49,201 nucleotides of DNA, taken from positions 1-49,201 of the IMG/VR virus record IMGVR_UViG_3300031576_000072; one strand, written 5' to 3'. Positions 39,513-48,069 of the stretch are shown here, piece by piece. This DNA comes from a virus. Below the pieces are notes generated by a model, which saw nothing but the letters and a program-made list of their open reading frames with translations, was not told the origin of the DNA and did no database searches. Each line of letters opens with the position of its first letter. The stretch's first letter is position 1. The position numbers and the translations under genes are program-made.

Positions 39513-41450
39513 TTATATAACTTGATAAGTAAATGTGTAACTCCAAGTTTGGCTTGTAATATCACTCGCTACCCATTGGATTTTAGCTGTATCATTTACC
39601 ACAACTCCGATTATTTCAGCGCCCATACCAGCAATAGCTCCGCAAAATGCCACACCCGCCGCATCTTCTACCGCTCCAATATTAGATGCTACGGGTAATG
39701 TAATTTCAAAACTGGTGGCCGTTGCGGTCAATGTAGGATCAGCAGTAAATCTTCCGGAAACAGTTACTGTTGCTCCTACCCTCATAAATTGGGCTTCAGT
39801 CATAGTCACATTGGCGTCTAAATTCGTTTCAGCTGATCGGGTCGGAGTATAAGTTCCAGCCGTAATTTGAGTAAGTGTGGCCCCGCCACCGACAACCAGT
39901 TTAGTGACTGTTAATGTATCTGTCGCAAAAGTCATGTCAGAGTCATCCGTCAGTCTTCCATTCGTCGTAACAAATGGAACACGTCCAGATGTTAATGCGA
40001 TATCATTAAGCGTGATTATCTTTCTTGCCGCTCCAGTGGTTATCGTCCAATAAATATCGTCTGTTAGGAACTCAAAAGCTCCTACTTCTGAAGCCGTCAT
40101 TAAAGAACCAGAAGTTAATTTAATTGGAGCGGTAGAAGCGGCTGTCGTACCTGCGGCTATATGAATCTTGGCTGTTGGTAAAACTGTACCTCCAAAAACG
40201 GAGTTTCCATCTAAGCGGTTAAACCCAGCGTCAGACCAAATAGCATAATTGTTCGTAGCTTCTGTCGGTGCATTGACAACATATAAGCTAACTCCATTAA
40301 CCAAAGAACCGCCTGTAATAGAAATATTCGGCGGTTCAATTACCACTTGAGCCCTTGTTGTCCTTGCTCCGGAAGATATGACCATAGCAAAAGTATCTTT
40401 GATGTGGAGAAAGTAATAATTAGCGGCATTAAGGGTTAAGGAATAAGGCAGGTCAAAGCTCATAAATTCTAAAGTATTGTGTGTGCCTGCTCTCATAAAC
40501 TTGACGCCGTTTAAACTATACGTAATATCTTTGCCGGTGCTCCCAAACCCCGCAGAAGGATTCCCAACCGCTGTTGTAGAATTATCTAAATCTAAATCAA
40601 GCCCAACCGCTAATCCCGATTCAGATAAACTCCAAGAAATAGTTGGCGCAAATAATGATGCGTCCAATACTGTTGAAAATGCGACTACCCCAATAGAGCC
40701 GCCTATGTCTGAATTAATTTGGAGGCTGTTTCCGGGAGCCGCTCCAATAACATCACTTCCGCCTAAAGCAATGATCACATTATTTTGTCCGGTTGAACCG
40801 ACATCAACGTCATCAAACAACAAAGTGAAATTATTAACTATTGCGCCATCTGCCGCTACAGAACCGCCGCCAACATTAATAGTATAATTTGTACCTGCTC
40901 CAGTACCACGTGCGGTGGGGAAAGCTATGCCGACACCCCCATCATTATCTACAAATAATTCTCTATAACTTGATATTGAAGTGCCTAAATCATAAAGATT
41001 ATCTGTAACGGGCCGGACTGTCCCGGCAGTTAAAATATTCGTTGTTTTATTCCATGTAAAATCCGCATCCCCGCCAAAAACGCCGCCATCATTAAATTGG
41101 ACTTGAGTGTCGCTTCCGCCCGGCGTGCCGCTACCACTCCCTATGCTTAAACTACTTAAACTATTCCAGCCCCATAAGCGAAATGCTGCTCCGCCGGCTG
41201 TACTCTTAACATAAATTCCTGTACGTTGATCAATATGAATTTTGACGCTTTCTCCTGCTTTCACATCGCCGGCTAATGTGGCACCATCCCATGAAAATTG
41301 AATAGGATCTGTAGCATGATCATTTTTCAAACTGACTGTAGAAAGCAACCCGCCAAATGATTTAAGCGCATACAACGTTGTGGTTGTTGTGCTTAAATAA
41401 TAATCAGGATTCCCACCAACTTCTTTCGTTTGTATGACTTGATTAAACAC
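39513..41450 (-). CDS. Large tail fibre protein
   Basis: A 645-residue protein. Residues 1-95 (FNQVIQTKEVGGNPDYYLST...GGAAFRLWGW) repeat the standalone 98-residue protein encoded just upstream. Next a flexible Ser/Gly linker (SLSIGSGSGTPGGSD), the phage fibre signature TQVQFNDGGVFGGDADFTWN, repeated beta-shaft segments with LYDLGTSISSYRELFVDNDG, and a C-terminal head (from ITAGTYTPTRSAETNLDANV) ending in strands. It probably trimerises and binds the cell surface. GTG 41450 start behind GGGGGTGGG. Confidence 0.85.
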   Translation of the reverse strand: MFNQVIQTKEVGGNPDYYLSTTTTTLYALKSFGGLLSTVSLKNDHATDPIQFSWDGATLAGDVKAGESVKIHIDQRTGIYVKSTAGGAAFRLWGWNSLSSLSIGSGSGTPGGSDTQVQFNDGGVFGGDADFTWNKTTNILTAGTVRPVTDNLYDLGTSISSYRELFVDNDGGVGIAFPTARGTGAGTNYTINVGGGSVAADGAIVNNFTLLFDDVDVGSTGQNNVIIALGGSDVIGAAPGNSLQINSDIGGSIGVVAFSTVLDASLFAPTISWSLSESGLAVGLDLDLDNSTTAVGNPSAGFGSTGKDITYSLNGVKFMRAGTHNTLEFMSFDLPYSLTLNAANYYFLHIKDTFAMVISSGARTTRAQVVIEPPNISITGGSLVNGVSLYVVNAPTEATNNYAIWSDAGFNRLDGNSVFGGTVLPTAKIHIAAGTTAASTAPIKLTSGSLMTASEVGAFEFLTDDIYWTITTGAARKIITLNDIALTSGRVPFVTTNGRLTDDSDMTFATDTLTVTKLVVGGGATLTQITAGTYTPTRSAETNLDANVTMTEAQFMRVGATVTVSGRFTADPTLTATATSFEITLPVASNIGAVEDAAGVAFCGAIAGMGAEIIGVVVNDTAKIQWVASDITSQTWSYTFTYQVI

Positions 41451-41739
41451 CTACCCACCCCCAAATACGTACTAACCCGCCGCCGGTAGTCGCTTTAATA
41501 TAAATGCCAGTGCGTTGATCCGTTTTAATTTCTATCGTTTCGCTTGGTTTCACATCCCCGGCCAACGTCGCGCCATCCCAAGAAAATTGAACGGTATCCG
41601 TCGTCGAATCATTTTTAATACACAAACTGGAAATCAATCCGCTGAAACTTTTCAACACATACAACGTCGTTGTTGTTGGGTTTGAATAATAATCCGGATT
41701 CCCACCAACTTCTTTCGTTTGTATGACTTGCTGGAACAT
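41443..41739 (-). CDS. Standalone fibre-base domain, paralogue of the large fibre N-terminus
   Basis: A 98-residue beta-sandwich-like protein: FQQVIQTKEVGGNPDYYSNP, then TTTTLYVLKSFSGLIS, then VQFSWDGATLAGDVKPSET and RTGIYIKATTGG. It is nearly colinear with residues 1-95 of the large fibre. A recent tandem duplication is likely. It may make a ring or collar on which the fibre docks. Confidence 0.75.
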   Translation of the reverse strand: MFQQVIQTKEVGGNPDYYSNPTTTTLYVLKSFSGLISSLCIKNDSTTDTVQFSWDGATLAGDVKPSETIEIKTDQRTGIYIKATTGGGLVRIWGWVGV

Positions 41740-42242
41740 TAATCCACCTCATGCCCACATTTTTGGCACACGTACTTCGGTTTCACCAAATCCACTTCAC
41801 GACTGACAAATTTCGGACGCTCAATTGGAACATCCACAAAACGCGGTACCTCAATAATTTTCTCGACTTCAACATATTTTACAACCGGAATCTTAATGAT
41901 TTCTTCAACATATCGCGGTTTAATCACATCACGATAAACAACACGCTCTTCATCTTTAATTACGACGTTCGTAACTTCCACCGTTTTAAAATCAGGGCGC
42001 ATAACTTCCACATCTTTAAAAACAACCCGTGGAACTTCAATGACTTTTTCTTTCTCCACAACCCGAACATCTTCCACATATCGAACATTTGTTCTAAATA
42101 CCGGACGTTCAATTTCGACTTCTTTAAACACCGGCTTAGCAATAATCTGTTCGACATATTTCGGTTCATAAATAACCCGTTCTGTTTTTATAATCGTTTT
42201 TTTTTCTTGTCGTTCTTCCGACGGCCCTGACGCGAACCCCAT
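41739..42242 (-). CDS. Val/Pro/Glu-repeat protein (alveolin-like pattern) with zinc knuckle
   Basis: A 167-residue, highly repetitive protein. About ten imperfect units of 11-13 residues such as YVEQIIAKPVFKEVEIERP, VEKEKVIEVPRVVFKDVEV and YVEVEKIIEVPRFVDVPIER span residues 18-155. The alternation of Val/Ile with Glu/Lys and a Pro every unit is the pattern of alveolin-type filament proteins. The end is YVCQKCGHEVD, half of a zinc knuckle. Likely an extended fibrous virion or scaffold element; function unknown. Confidence 0.7.
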   Translation of the reverse strand: MGFASGPSEERQEKKTIIKTERVIYEPKYVEQIIAKPVFKEVEIERPVFRTNVRYVEDVRVVEKEKVIEVPRVVFKDVEVMRPDFKTVEVTNVVIKDEERVVYRDVIKPRYVEEIIKIPVVKYVEVEKIIEVPRFVDVPIERPKFVSREVDLVKPKYVCQKCGHEVD

Positions 42243-42243
42243 A

Positions 42244-42594
42244 TTAATCCTCTTGAATAGCTAATTCAGCGGTAAGAGTTGCGATATTCGCACCACTATT
42301 GTTTGTCGCCCTAATCTTTATCCATTTTCCAAATTCCGGAGCAAAATCATGGATATCTGCTGCTCCGGCGCTTGCCTTAATTGTAACCGGACTTAGTGGG
42401 ACCACAAAAGTACCATCCCTACTATTACTTAACGAATACGTAAATGTCACATCCGGCGTAGTTCCCGTAAGAGCAGTCACATGTAGCGCTAATGCGGTGG
42501 CTTTTTCAATCGGAATAGCATCAGATGTTTCGGTAGAAGATATCGCGATGGCTTTCGCCGTCCATAATTTATAAACTCCTCCGTGACGTCCCAT
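42244..42594 (-). CDS. Virion beta-sandwich protein, 116 residues
   Basis: Starts behind AAGGAGGG. Alternating strands (ALALHVTALTGTTPDVTFTY, KWIKIRATNNSGANIATLTA) suggest an Ig-like or jelly-roll fold, as in phage surface proteins. Clustered with fibre-related genes. Function uncertain: head decoration or tail component. Confidence 0.65.
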   Translation of the reverse strand: MGRHGGVYKLWTAKAIAISSTETSDAIPIEKATALALHVTALTGTTPDVTFTYSLSNSRDGTFVVPLSPVTIKASAGAADIHDFAPEFGKWIKIRATNNSGANIATLTAELAIQED

Positions 42595-42595
42595 A

Positions 42596-43135
42596 TTAAA
42601 ACCCTCCTTTGATGCGGCTCACTTCACGCCATAGGGCGTCCGCCGAAGTATAAACCAGTGTTATCACATCAGTGTTCTTCAAGATCATAGACAAGCCAGA
42701 AAAAAGCAATAGGCCCGTGCCATCATCTAATTGAACAGTATTTGTATCGGATGTGCCTTTTAAAGTTAATACGGCGCCGTTAGTACCGGCTATGATTTGG
42801 GGATCGGCGGTAATATTGACAGGCCCTCCACTCCCGACGACCAACATGAAATACGTCGTCCGCGTTCCTTCGCGAGTGAAGGTCGTAGAATTGCTTAAAA
42901 CATTAACGCCACTTCCTGCTGTGATACTAAACGTCGTAGGAGAAGTGACCGCATCGACTGTTGTGCTATTACTTCTCGGTGAGCTGAACCGGGTCTTTAT
43001 TCTCGCTATACGGCGGATGTCATCAAAACAGTCATCTGAAAGGTGCATCCCTTGCTGATTCTTGAGATTATCCTTTCGATACGTAAACCCACAACGATCA
43101 CAGTCGCGTAGCTCTGATGGATGACTCTTAGCCAT
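42596..43135 (-). CDS. Virion protein with N-terminal zinc motif and fibre-like end
   Basis: A 179-residue protein. CDRCGFTYRKDNLKNQQGMH followed by DDCFD gives a Cys3/His zinc site near the N-terminus (residues 12-36). The C-terminal domain (NGAVLTLKGTSDTNTVQLDD, LSMILKNTDVITLVYTS, WREVSRIKG) is a beta-fold often at the end of phage fibre proteins. Probably structural. Confidence 0.68.
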   Translation of the reverse strand: MAKSHPSELRDCDRCGFTYRKDNLKNQQGMHLSDDCFDDIRRIARIKTRFSSPRSNSTTVDAVTSPTTFSITAGSGVNVLSNSTTFTREGTRTTYFMLVVGSGGPVNITADPQIIAGTNGAVLTLKGTSDTNTVQLDDGTGLLLFSGLSMILKNTDVITLVYTSADALWREVSRIKGGF

Positions 43136-43149
43136 GCACGACGCTCGTT

Positions 43150-43186
43150 GGTAAAAGAGGAGAGAGAAATTAATCCCTCTCCTCTA
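43150..43186 (-). terminator. Candidate Rho-independent terminator within the late unit
   Basis: On the minus strand AGAGGAGAG (43185-43177) pairs with CTCTCCTCT (43164-43156) over a 12-base loop, followed by a short T-run. It lies right after the beta-helix gene and would reduce read-through from capsid into fibre genes. The T-run is short (TTTT), so it may be leaky. Confidence 0.5.
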
Positions 43187-43190
43187 AATA

Positions 43191-44087
43191 TTAAGTGTCC
43201 GCAACGGGATCCAAGATACCGTTGGTATTAACCGTATTGCTCGCGTAATTCTCCGCGCCACCACAATCCGCTAAAGCAAAACTGCCTGCGAGAGCAGTTT
43301 TAGCAGGGGCAAACGATCGGTTACCCACAAAATAACCCGTACTTGCCGCCAGCATAATAACGGATGCCGCGTTAGCGCGTTGATAAAACGCGTTTCCTTT
43401 TACAAGCACATTCAATGATGCGGTAGTCGTTCCGCCTAAAACATGCGTGGAACCGTCCACATCAAAGAAATTGTCGATGAGACGTGCGCGATCAGCCCCG
43501 ACTAAATCGATCCATTTCGTCGCGCCTGCCGCCGCTTGTACGTGATGACAATTCTGAATTGTCAAATCGTCCCCGGCAGCAGTCGTGTTCAACCAAATTA
43601 AAGCTTGAACTGAAGCTGTTTCCACAAAATCAACACGATTCAGTGTACAGCCGGCGGCGGATACTGTGAACGCTACCACAAGACTGTCCACGCTTGTTTT
43701 CGTGATGATGTTTGAAATGGAAACATTAGCCGCAGTAACCAACCATGTTGTTGCTGTCGTGGAAAAGGTAAAGGTTGGACGCAGGGCACCTGAACCAAGA
43801 CCAACGATATTAATTCCGGCAATATCGCAAGTTACCGCGCCGGCACCCGCCAAAGTTTCAGCGTGCAACGGCATTACAACAATCGTGTCCCCTTTAGATG
43901 CTCGACAAAGACCAACGGCATAATCTAAAGTTGACAACGGATGGTTTGGATCCGTTCCTTTATACGTATTAGAACCTGTAACACTATCCACATAAAACAC
44001 TTGCCCTGTAGTCACAACAGAATTCGAAATCGGATTTCCACCGACTGCCAATCCATTTGGTGCTGTAATATTAGTAAGAGGTGACAT
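43191..44087 (-). CDS. Right-handed beta-helix protein, virion-associated
   Basis: A 298-residue protein starting at ATG 44087, 8 bases after AAGGAG. FYVDSVTGSNTYKGTDPNHP followed by DYAVGLCRASKGDTIVVMP begins a parallel beta-helix; later turns include VSISNIITKTSVDSL, CTLNRVDFVETASVQALIWL and DLTIQNCHHVQA. This fold occurs in pectate-lyase-like and tailspike proteins. No catalytic set is visible. Next to the capsid gene it may instead be a head fibre. Confidence 0.75.
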   Translation of the reverse strand: MSPLTNITAPNGLAVGGNPISNSVVTTGQVFYVDSVTGSNTYKGTDPNHPLSTLDYAVGLCRASKGDTIVVMPLHAETLAGAGAVTCDIAGINIVGLGSGALRPTFTFSTTATTWLVTAANVSISNIITKTSVDSLVVAFTVSAAGCTLNRVDFVETASVQALIWLNTTAAGDDLTIQNCHHVQAAAGATKWIDLVGADRARLIDNFFDVDGSTHVLGGTTTASLNVLVKGNAFYQRANAASVIMLAASTGYFVGNRSFAPAKTALAGSFALADCGGAENYASNTVNTNGILDPVADT

Positions 44088-44114
44088 TAACACAACTCCT
44101 TCTCTGTAGGACTC

Positions 44115-44156
44115 TCGATGTCTTTACATCGACAGCGTTGAGAATAGACACTCAAC
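44115..44156 (-). promoter_or_regulatory. Tandem hairpins ahead of the beta-helix gene
   Basis: On the minus strand GTTGAG-TGTCTATT-CTCAAC (44156-44137) is followed by TCGATGT-AAAG-ACATCGA (44132-44115), a 7-bp stem with a 4-base loop. They fill the gap between the HNH stop and the next ribosome site and have no T-tract; RNA processing or stability elements are likely. Confidence 0.5.
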
Positions 44157-44157
44157 T

Positions 44158-44694
44158 TTACCCGGTTAATATTTTAGCCCTTCCTTCAACGACTCTATGA
44201 TGATAAGCACACAACCATCGCACAATTAATTTTTTACGATAATCGTTATGGTGCGCCTCAATTTTTTCCATGCTCCCACAAATTTCACATGGTTTTTTAA
44301 TTAAACGACCACTTCGAACTGCTTGTGCTACGGCTGAACGCGCTTGATGTTGTAAAGGATGCTTAATACGATCCTTACGTGCTATTTCACAATGATTCTT
44401 CTTACCTATTTCCGTCTGCTTATATTTTCGACTATATTCGTGTTGTTTTTTCCAATTTTTTAAGTACCCATCGGCCTGATACGCTTTTACTTTTTCTTTA
44501 ACTTCGGGATAGTAGTTTTTCCAATACTTTTTATGATACGCTAAAATCTTATCGCGATTCTTTAAAGCGTATATTTTCATACGCCTCAAACGACTTTCTC
44601 GGTGTCGATAATAAGATTCTCTACTCAATTCCTTATGACGTTCACGTGTTCTTTTACGATACGCCAGAAAATCTTGCTTATATTTATACGGCAT
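44158..44694 (-). CDS. HNH endonuclease inserted after the capsid gene
   Basis: A 178-residue protein, very rich in Lys, Arg, Tyr and His, starting at ATG 44694 behind GTGGAGG. C-terminal core KPCEICGSMEKIEAHHNDYR with VRWLCAYHH is an HNH motif with a zinc-binding Cys set, closely similar to that of the protein at 17433-18023. It separates the capsid gene from the other virion genes. Its ribosome site can be sequestered by RNA structure upstream. Confidence 0.88.
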   Translation of the reverse strand: MPYKYKQDFLAYRKRTRERHKELSRESYYRHRESRLRRMKIYALKNRDKILAYHKKYWKNYYPEVKEKVKAYQADGYLKNWKKQHEYSRKYKQTEIGKKNHCEIARKDRIKHPLQHQARSAVAQAVRSGRLIKKPCEICGSMEKIEAHHNDYRKKLIVRWLCAYHHRVVEGRAKILTG

Positions 44695-44696
44695 TT

Positions 44697-44755
44697 CAAC
44701 CTCCACATGTCTATGGAAAGGGTTCAGCGCATGTGGTCGCCTCCCCCTTTCCATA
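44697..44755 (-). promoter_or_regulatory. Structured RNA leader controlling the HNH gene
   Basis: On the minus strand TATGGAAAGGG (44755-44745) pairs with CCCTTTCCATA (44722-44712), 11 bp. The loop contains CCACATG (44736-44730), which can pair with CATGTGG (44709-44703), covering part of the GTGGAGG ribosome site of the HNH gene. Only two bases separate the second arms, so both helices in full are sterically hard; mutually exclusive structures are more likely. The loop also holds a GGAGG site 7 bases before ATGCGCTGA, a two-codon ORF. Confidence 0.55.
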
Positions 44756-44775
44756 AAGTTAATAGTGCCAACTAC

Positions 44776-45666
44776 TTATACGCCCGCCGATTTGAAAATT
44801 CCAACCGGATAATTAACTTCTACAGACATACGAAACGATGATTTGAATAATGCGTCGCCTGTTTGAAAATCACCATCCTTGGCGAATTTAGTCGGACGAC
44901 GATTAAACATAATCACCGGATTTTTCTCCGCAATTAAGAAGAACGCATCCTCATCTGTCATATAATAATTTACTAACAATTGAAGATTGCGTGATTGTAA
45001 GGGGTTAACAGCATTGTTCGCCGATTCAGGATCATACGCGGAATTCAACAACTCACGCGCAGTCCATTCATTTGACGGATGAACCATCAAAATTTTCGGA
45101 CGAATTAATTGCTGTCGACTACGATCGTCGGTTGTGGTTTCCATATTTTGAATCATTTGCCGCAAAGACGATGCGGATAAATCCGCCGCCGGCGACAAAA
45201 GATTCGCGTATGTACCACCTCCTAATTTTGTGTGGGAAGCTGAAAAAATAGCCACACCATCACCCGCCGTTTTAGTCGTGCCATTATAAATGTCATTGAC
45301 TAAAACTTCCATTGTTTCACGTGCGGAACGCCCCAATTCCTCAGTAATTTGCGACATTTCAGTAGGAATATCAGGATACAAACTGTCATCGATCATTTCC
45401 TCTGTAATGCGAATTCCAAGAGAATTAGTTTTGTGTGTCCAGCGTTTTGTCGGCCCTTGAATAAAATCATCATACGCAATGGGCTCGCCTTCCGGCTTTT
45501 CAGGGAAAAGCCCTAACCCGGCATAGTAGGCAGATTCCTCGTATGCTCTCCTCGATGTTTTCATCGTAACAATCTTAGGATAGATTGCTTCGCGCTCTTG
45601 ATATGCGCTCGTCATAAAGGAGAACAAACCGGGAACTACCGATTTGTTAAATTGTGATCTGTTCAT
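44776..45666 (-). CDS. Major capsid protein (HK97 fold, Mu gpT-like)
   Basis: A 296-residue protein behind AAGGAG. Features of the Mu-like HK97 group: AYDDFIQGPTKRWTHKTNSL (E-loop and P-domain start), RSARETMEVLVNDIYNG, GDGVAIFSASHTKLGGG, and KILMVHPSNEWTARELLNS, a typical core segment. It forms the icosahedral shell around the scaffold. High expression is expected. Full length for the family. Confidence 0.9.
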   Translation of the reverse strand: MNRSQFNKSVVPGLFSFMTSAYQEREAIYPKIVTMKTSRRAYEESAYYAGLGLFPEKPEGEPIAYDDFIQGPTKRWTHKTNSLGIRITEEMIDDSLYPDIPTEMSQITEELGRSARETMEVLVNDIYNGTTKTAGDGVAIFSASHTKLGGGTYANLLSPAADLSASSLRQMIQNMETTTDDRSRQQLIRPKILMVHPSNEWTARELLNSAYDPESANNAVNPLQSRNLQLLVNYYMTDEDAFFLIAEKNPVIMFNRRPTKFAKDGDFQTGDALFKSSFRMSVEVNYPVGIFKSAGV

Positions 45667-45678
45667 GTAATTCTCCTT

Positions 45679-46233
45679 TTAGACGCCGACTCCGACAATT
45701 CCGGCATTGAGATAATGATTATTAATTTTCACAATCCAGTCCGCATTGGCCAAGGTAATATCATTGTCCACGGTATCGACCGGACGAATTAAACGAATTT
45801 GATCTCCTGCGGTCGCGCCCGGCGTGTTAGCGCCGTTCAATTCCCAACCGCTGAGATAATACACTGTGCTGCCTGTACCTGAAACAAGATTAACGTTTCC
45901 ATTAGCACCATTAATGCCGTAGGATGTTCCGTTATCTTCAATTACGAACCATTGGTCAGGATGATCCGCGACGACCACATACCCCACTCCAGTATGCCCG
46001 CTGTTCCAATATTGAAGCGGAACTTTATCCAAATCATAGACTGCAAGTATCGCGCCTAAAATTGGATTAGTTGTTCCCGCTGTCGCAATCGTAACATTGC
46101 GCCCTGTTCCTGTCGGCGCAACAGGATCCCCAATAAAAAGATCCTGCGCCAAACCGGAAGCTAAGGTATATTCAGTACGTCGAAGAATATCCCGATACGG
46201 ACGAAGTCCGCGAGGCCAGTTAACATTAGCCAT
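45679..46233 (-). CDS. Capsid decoration-like protein
   Basis: A 184-residue protein just upstream of the capsid gene, behind CAGGAGG. Begins ANVNWPRGLRPYRDILRRTE, then a beta-barrel-like domain with DLFIGDPVAP, LGAILAVYDLD and the motif DHPDQWFVIEDN, seen in proteins encoded next to HK97-type capsid genes that sit on or in the shell. Role as decoration protein is by similarity of pattern and position. Confidence 0.72.
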   Translation of the reverse strand: MANVNWPRGLRPYRDILRRTEYTLASGLAQDLFIGDPVAPTGTGRNVTIATAGTTNPILGAILAVYDLDKVPLQYWNSGHTGVGYVVVADHPDQWFVIEDNGTSYGINGANGNVNLVSGTGSTVYYLSGWELNGANTPGATAGDQIRLIRPVDTVDNDITLANADWIVKINNHYLNAGIVGVGV

Positions 46234-46258
46234 TGAATATTCCTCCTGAAATTAAAAG

Positions 46259-46843
46259 TTAAAAATCACGTCCTTCTTCTAAACCGGTGTCCTCACCCTT
46301 CTCATCTTCTTCTGAATCTGACGATTTAGGCCGGTAAAAACCTCTTCCCTCGTCGCGTGGGAGCTCTTCGGTGTAGTGTTTTACAAGCGCCGCACTTTTT
46401 CTGGCCGGTTCCAATTCTCGAATCCGCGCCGCTTTTTCTGTGGTGAAAGCCAATAACATGCCCGCTTGTTCCACCGCACCGTGTGATTTAAAACGATGAG
46501 GTTTGATGAAAGGACTATTCGCGCGCGTACACAACTGCCAAATTCCGCTGCGCAAACGTGCTTCCAAGTTCTTCGATTTCGCTAACCAGCGAAAACGATA
46601 CGCCTTGCCGTGTAACGGCAGACATTCTTCAGGCAGTGCTAACAAATCAAATTTAGTCCCGTCTTTCACAGCAAGCCGTTCCAATTCTTCAGGCTTACGC
46701 TGCTCGCGAACTAAATCTGATACCGCAGTATCCGTAGTGGATAAAACGGTTATTGGAGTTGCCGTGGCTCCAAGTTTTTCAATACTCTCGGTCATCACCG
46801 GTTTTTCAACTAAATCTGATTTTTTCGTTATGGACGCGTTCAT
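46259..46843 (-). CDS. Hypothetical head-associated protein, 194 residues
   Basis: ATGA start behind AGGAGG. A compact centre (AYRFRWLAKSKNLEARLRSG, WQLCTRAN, then AGMLLAFTTEKAARIRELEP) between a Ser/Thr-rich beginning and an acidic tail (SSDSEEDEKGEDTGLEEGRD). Located between scaffold and decoration genes, so probably a head accessory. Unrecognised. Confidence 0.65.
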   Translation of the reverse strand: MNASITKKSDLVEKPVMTESIEKLGATATPITVLSTTDTAVSDLVREQRKPEELERLAVKDGTKFDLLALPEECLPLHGKAYRFRWLAKSKNLEARLRSGIWQLCTRANSPFIKPHRFKSHGAVEQAGMLLAFTTEKAARIRELEPARKSAALVKHYTEELPRDEGRGFYRPKSSDSEEDEKGEDTGLEEGRDF

Positions 46844-47793
46844 ACTTGAATTCCTCCTGTGGTCTTAGACAGTTTTAATTTATTTTTAGCGTATTCTTTC
46901 GGATCAATGCCGTTAATCTTACAGAAATCAACCTCGTCCCTTGTAAGTGTTACTTGTCGTGGATTATCCACTCCGCCAGTACGCCCTTGTGTATTACTGA
47001 CCACAACACGATTGCGCCTATCTGCTTCCTCTTGCGCGCCTGCCGCCCGCGCCTTAACAATTTCTTCACGCTTGTAACCAAGCGTTTCTTCCATATATTC
47101 TTCCATATCTCGCATGGCATGTATCGGCCCGCGAGGATCGGTTAAATATTGTGGATTTTGTTCCAAAATATTCATGTACACACGTGACTTTTCAGAAGCA
47201 ACATCCGACAACTCCGGATGCCGCACTAAAACTTTTCTCTTTGCATCTTCCAAAACAACCGTGTGTTTTTCAGATTGACTGCGAGATTGCGTTACATTTC
47301 GCGCATTAATAATCGATCGTAAATCAACGGCGGTCTTCCAATCTTTCTTAACCAACGTATCCCATTCCTCTTCAGTTTGAGGAACAGGTGTTCCATTATA
47401 AAATTCCCGTTGCGTGCCAGCGGGCCCAACAGCCAAATTCTGCTGTGGAATTTGATGTGTCGCCGGCGCACCGGTAGATGCGGCGCGTAAACGCTGAATC
47501 TCCGCTTCCTGATCTTTAATTTTCTTTTCAGTAATGCGAAGTTTGCCGTTAGCAGAATCGTGTTTCTTTTTCAAAGAACGAATTTTATCCGGCGTCCACT
47601 CTTTTGATTCAAACTGCTCATCCGTCTCTTCATCCAAATCAATCGTAGCGCCGCCATCTTTATTTTTAGTTTCATCCTTTTCTTCTTCAGTGTCAATAAC
47701 AACTTCAGAATCTTTAGTCTCTTCAGCGCTTTCGATTTCTGGCTCCGTCAGCGCGTCCTCCAAAAGTTCATCTTGTGTTTTAGGTTTAGGCAT
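46840..47793 (-). CDS. Scaffold-like head assembly protein
   Basis: A 317-residue protein. First 70 residues are very acidic (EEEKDETKNKDGG, EETDEQFESKEW), next a coiled coil (SANGKLRITEKKIKDQEAEI), a Pro/Gly/Gln linker, and a helical C-terminus with Lys (DPKEYAKNKLKL) that may bind the capsid. Composition, coiled coil and position between portal and capsid are those of podovirus scaffolds. RBS GAGGAG. Confidence 0.78.
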   Translation of the reverse strand: MPKPKTQDELLEDALTEPEIESAEETKDSEVVIDTEEEKDETKNKDGGATIDLDEETDEQFESKEWTPDKIRSLKKKHDSANGKLRITEKKIKDQEAEIQRLRAASTGAPATHQIPQQNLAVGPAGTQREFYNGTPVPQTEEEWDTLVKKDWKTAVDLRSIINARNVTQSRSQSEKHTVVLEDAKRKVLVRHPELSDVASEKSRVYMNILEQNPQYLTDPRGPIHAMRDMEEYMEETLGYKREEIVKARAAGAQEEADRRNRVVVSNTQGRTGGVDNPRQVTLTRDEVDFCKINGIDPKEYAKNKLKLSKTTGGIQV

Positions 47794-47811
47794 TACAAAC
47801 TCCTCTCCACG

Positions 47812-48069
47812 TTAATATTTAATTTCGACTGTGGGCTTCTCTATCACTAAATCAGGATCAAACATACGTACCGCTTCTTCTAATGCGACAATTTGCTGCC
47901 CCACGGCATACGCCTTCTCCCTATCGTATTGCTGGTGTGCCGAGTGTTGTTCCTTGTATCTGGTTTTCAGCAGCCCCTGAAGCCGGGTTTGCATTCGAAG
48001 AAACAGGTAATTCTCCCGGAGCGCTTGAAGCGCCTCCCGCACCTTGAGTTTTTCCTCCTCGCTGGCCAA
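47812..48069 (-). CDS. Coiled-coil protein overlapping the portal 3' end
   Basis: An 85-residue protein encoded partly inside the portal gene: about 149 bases overlap in another frame. The consensus AGGAGGTGA lies inside portal codons, 5 bases before TTG 48069; GTG 48075 is also possible but has no spacing. The product is highly charged and helical (KLKVREALQALRENYLFLRM, then an AVGQQIVALEEAVRMF helix). Function unknown; co-expression with portal and scaffold suggests head assembly. Confidence 0.68.
   Translation of the reverse strand: MASEEEKLKVREALQALRENYLFLRMQTRLQGLLKTRYKEQHSAHQQYDREKAYAVGQQIVALEEAVRMFDPDLVIEKPTVEIKY

Noticed and set aside
41751-42230. 159-codon ORF antisense to the Val/Pro-repeat gene
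   Set aside because: It mirrors the repeat composition (Asn/Phe/His-rich) and has no ribosome site; the minus-strand gene fits the late operon with a TAATG junction.
44697-44755. Full H-type pseudoknot in the HNH leader
   Set aside because: Only 2 bases would have to span an 11-bp helix, so the complete pseudoknot is sterically unlikely; competing helices are reported instead.
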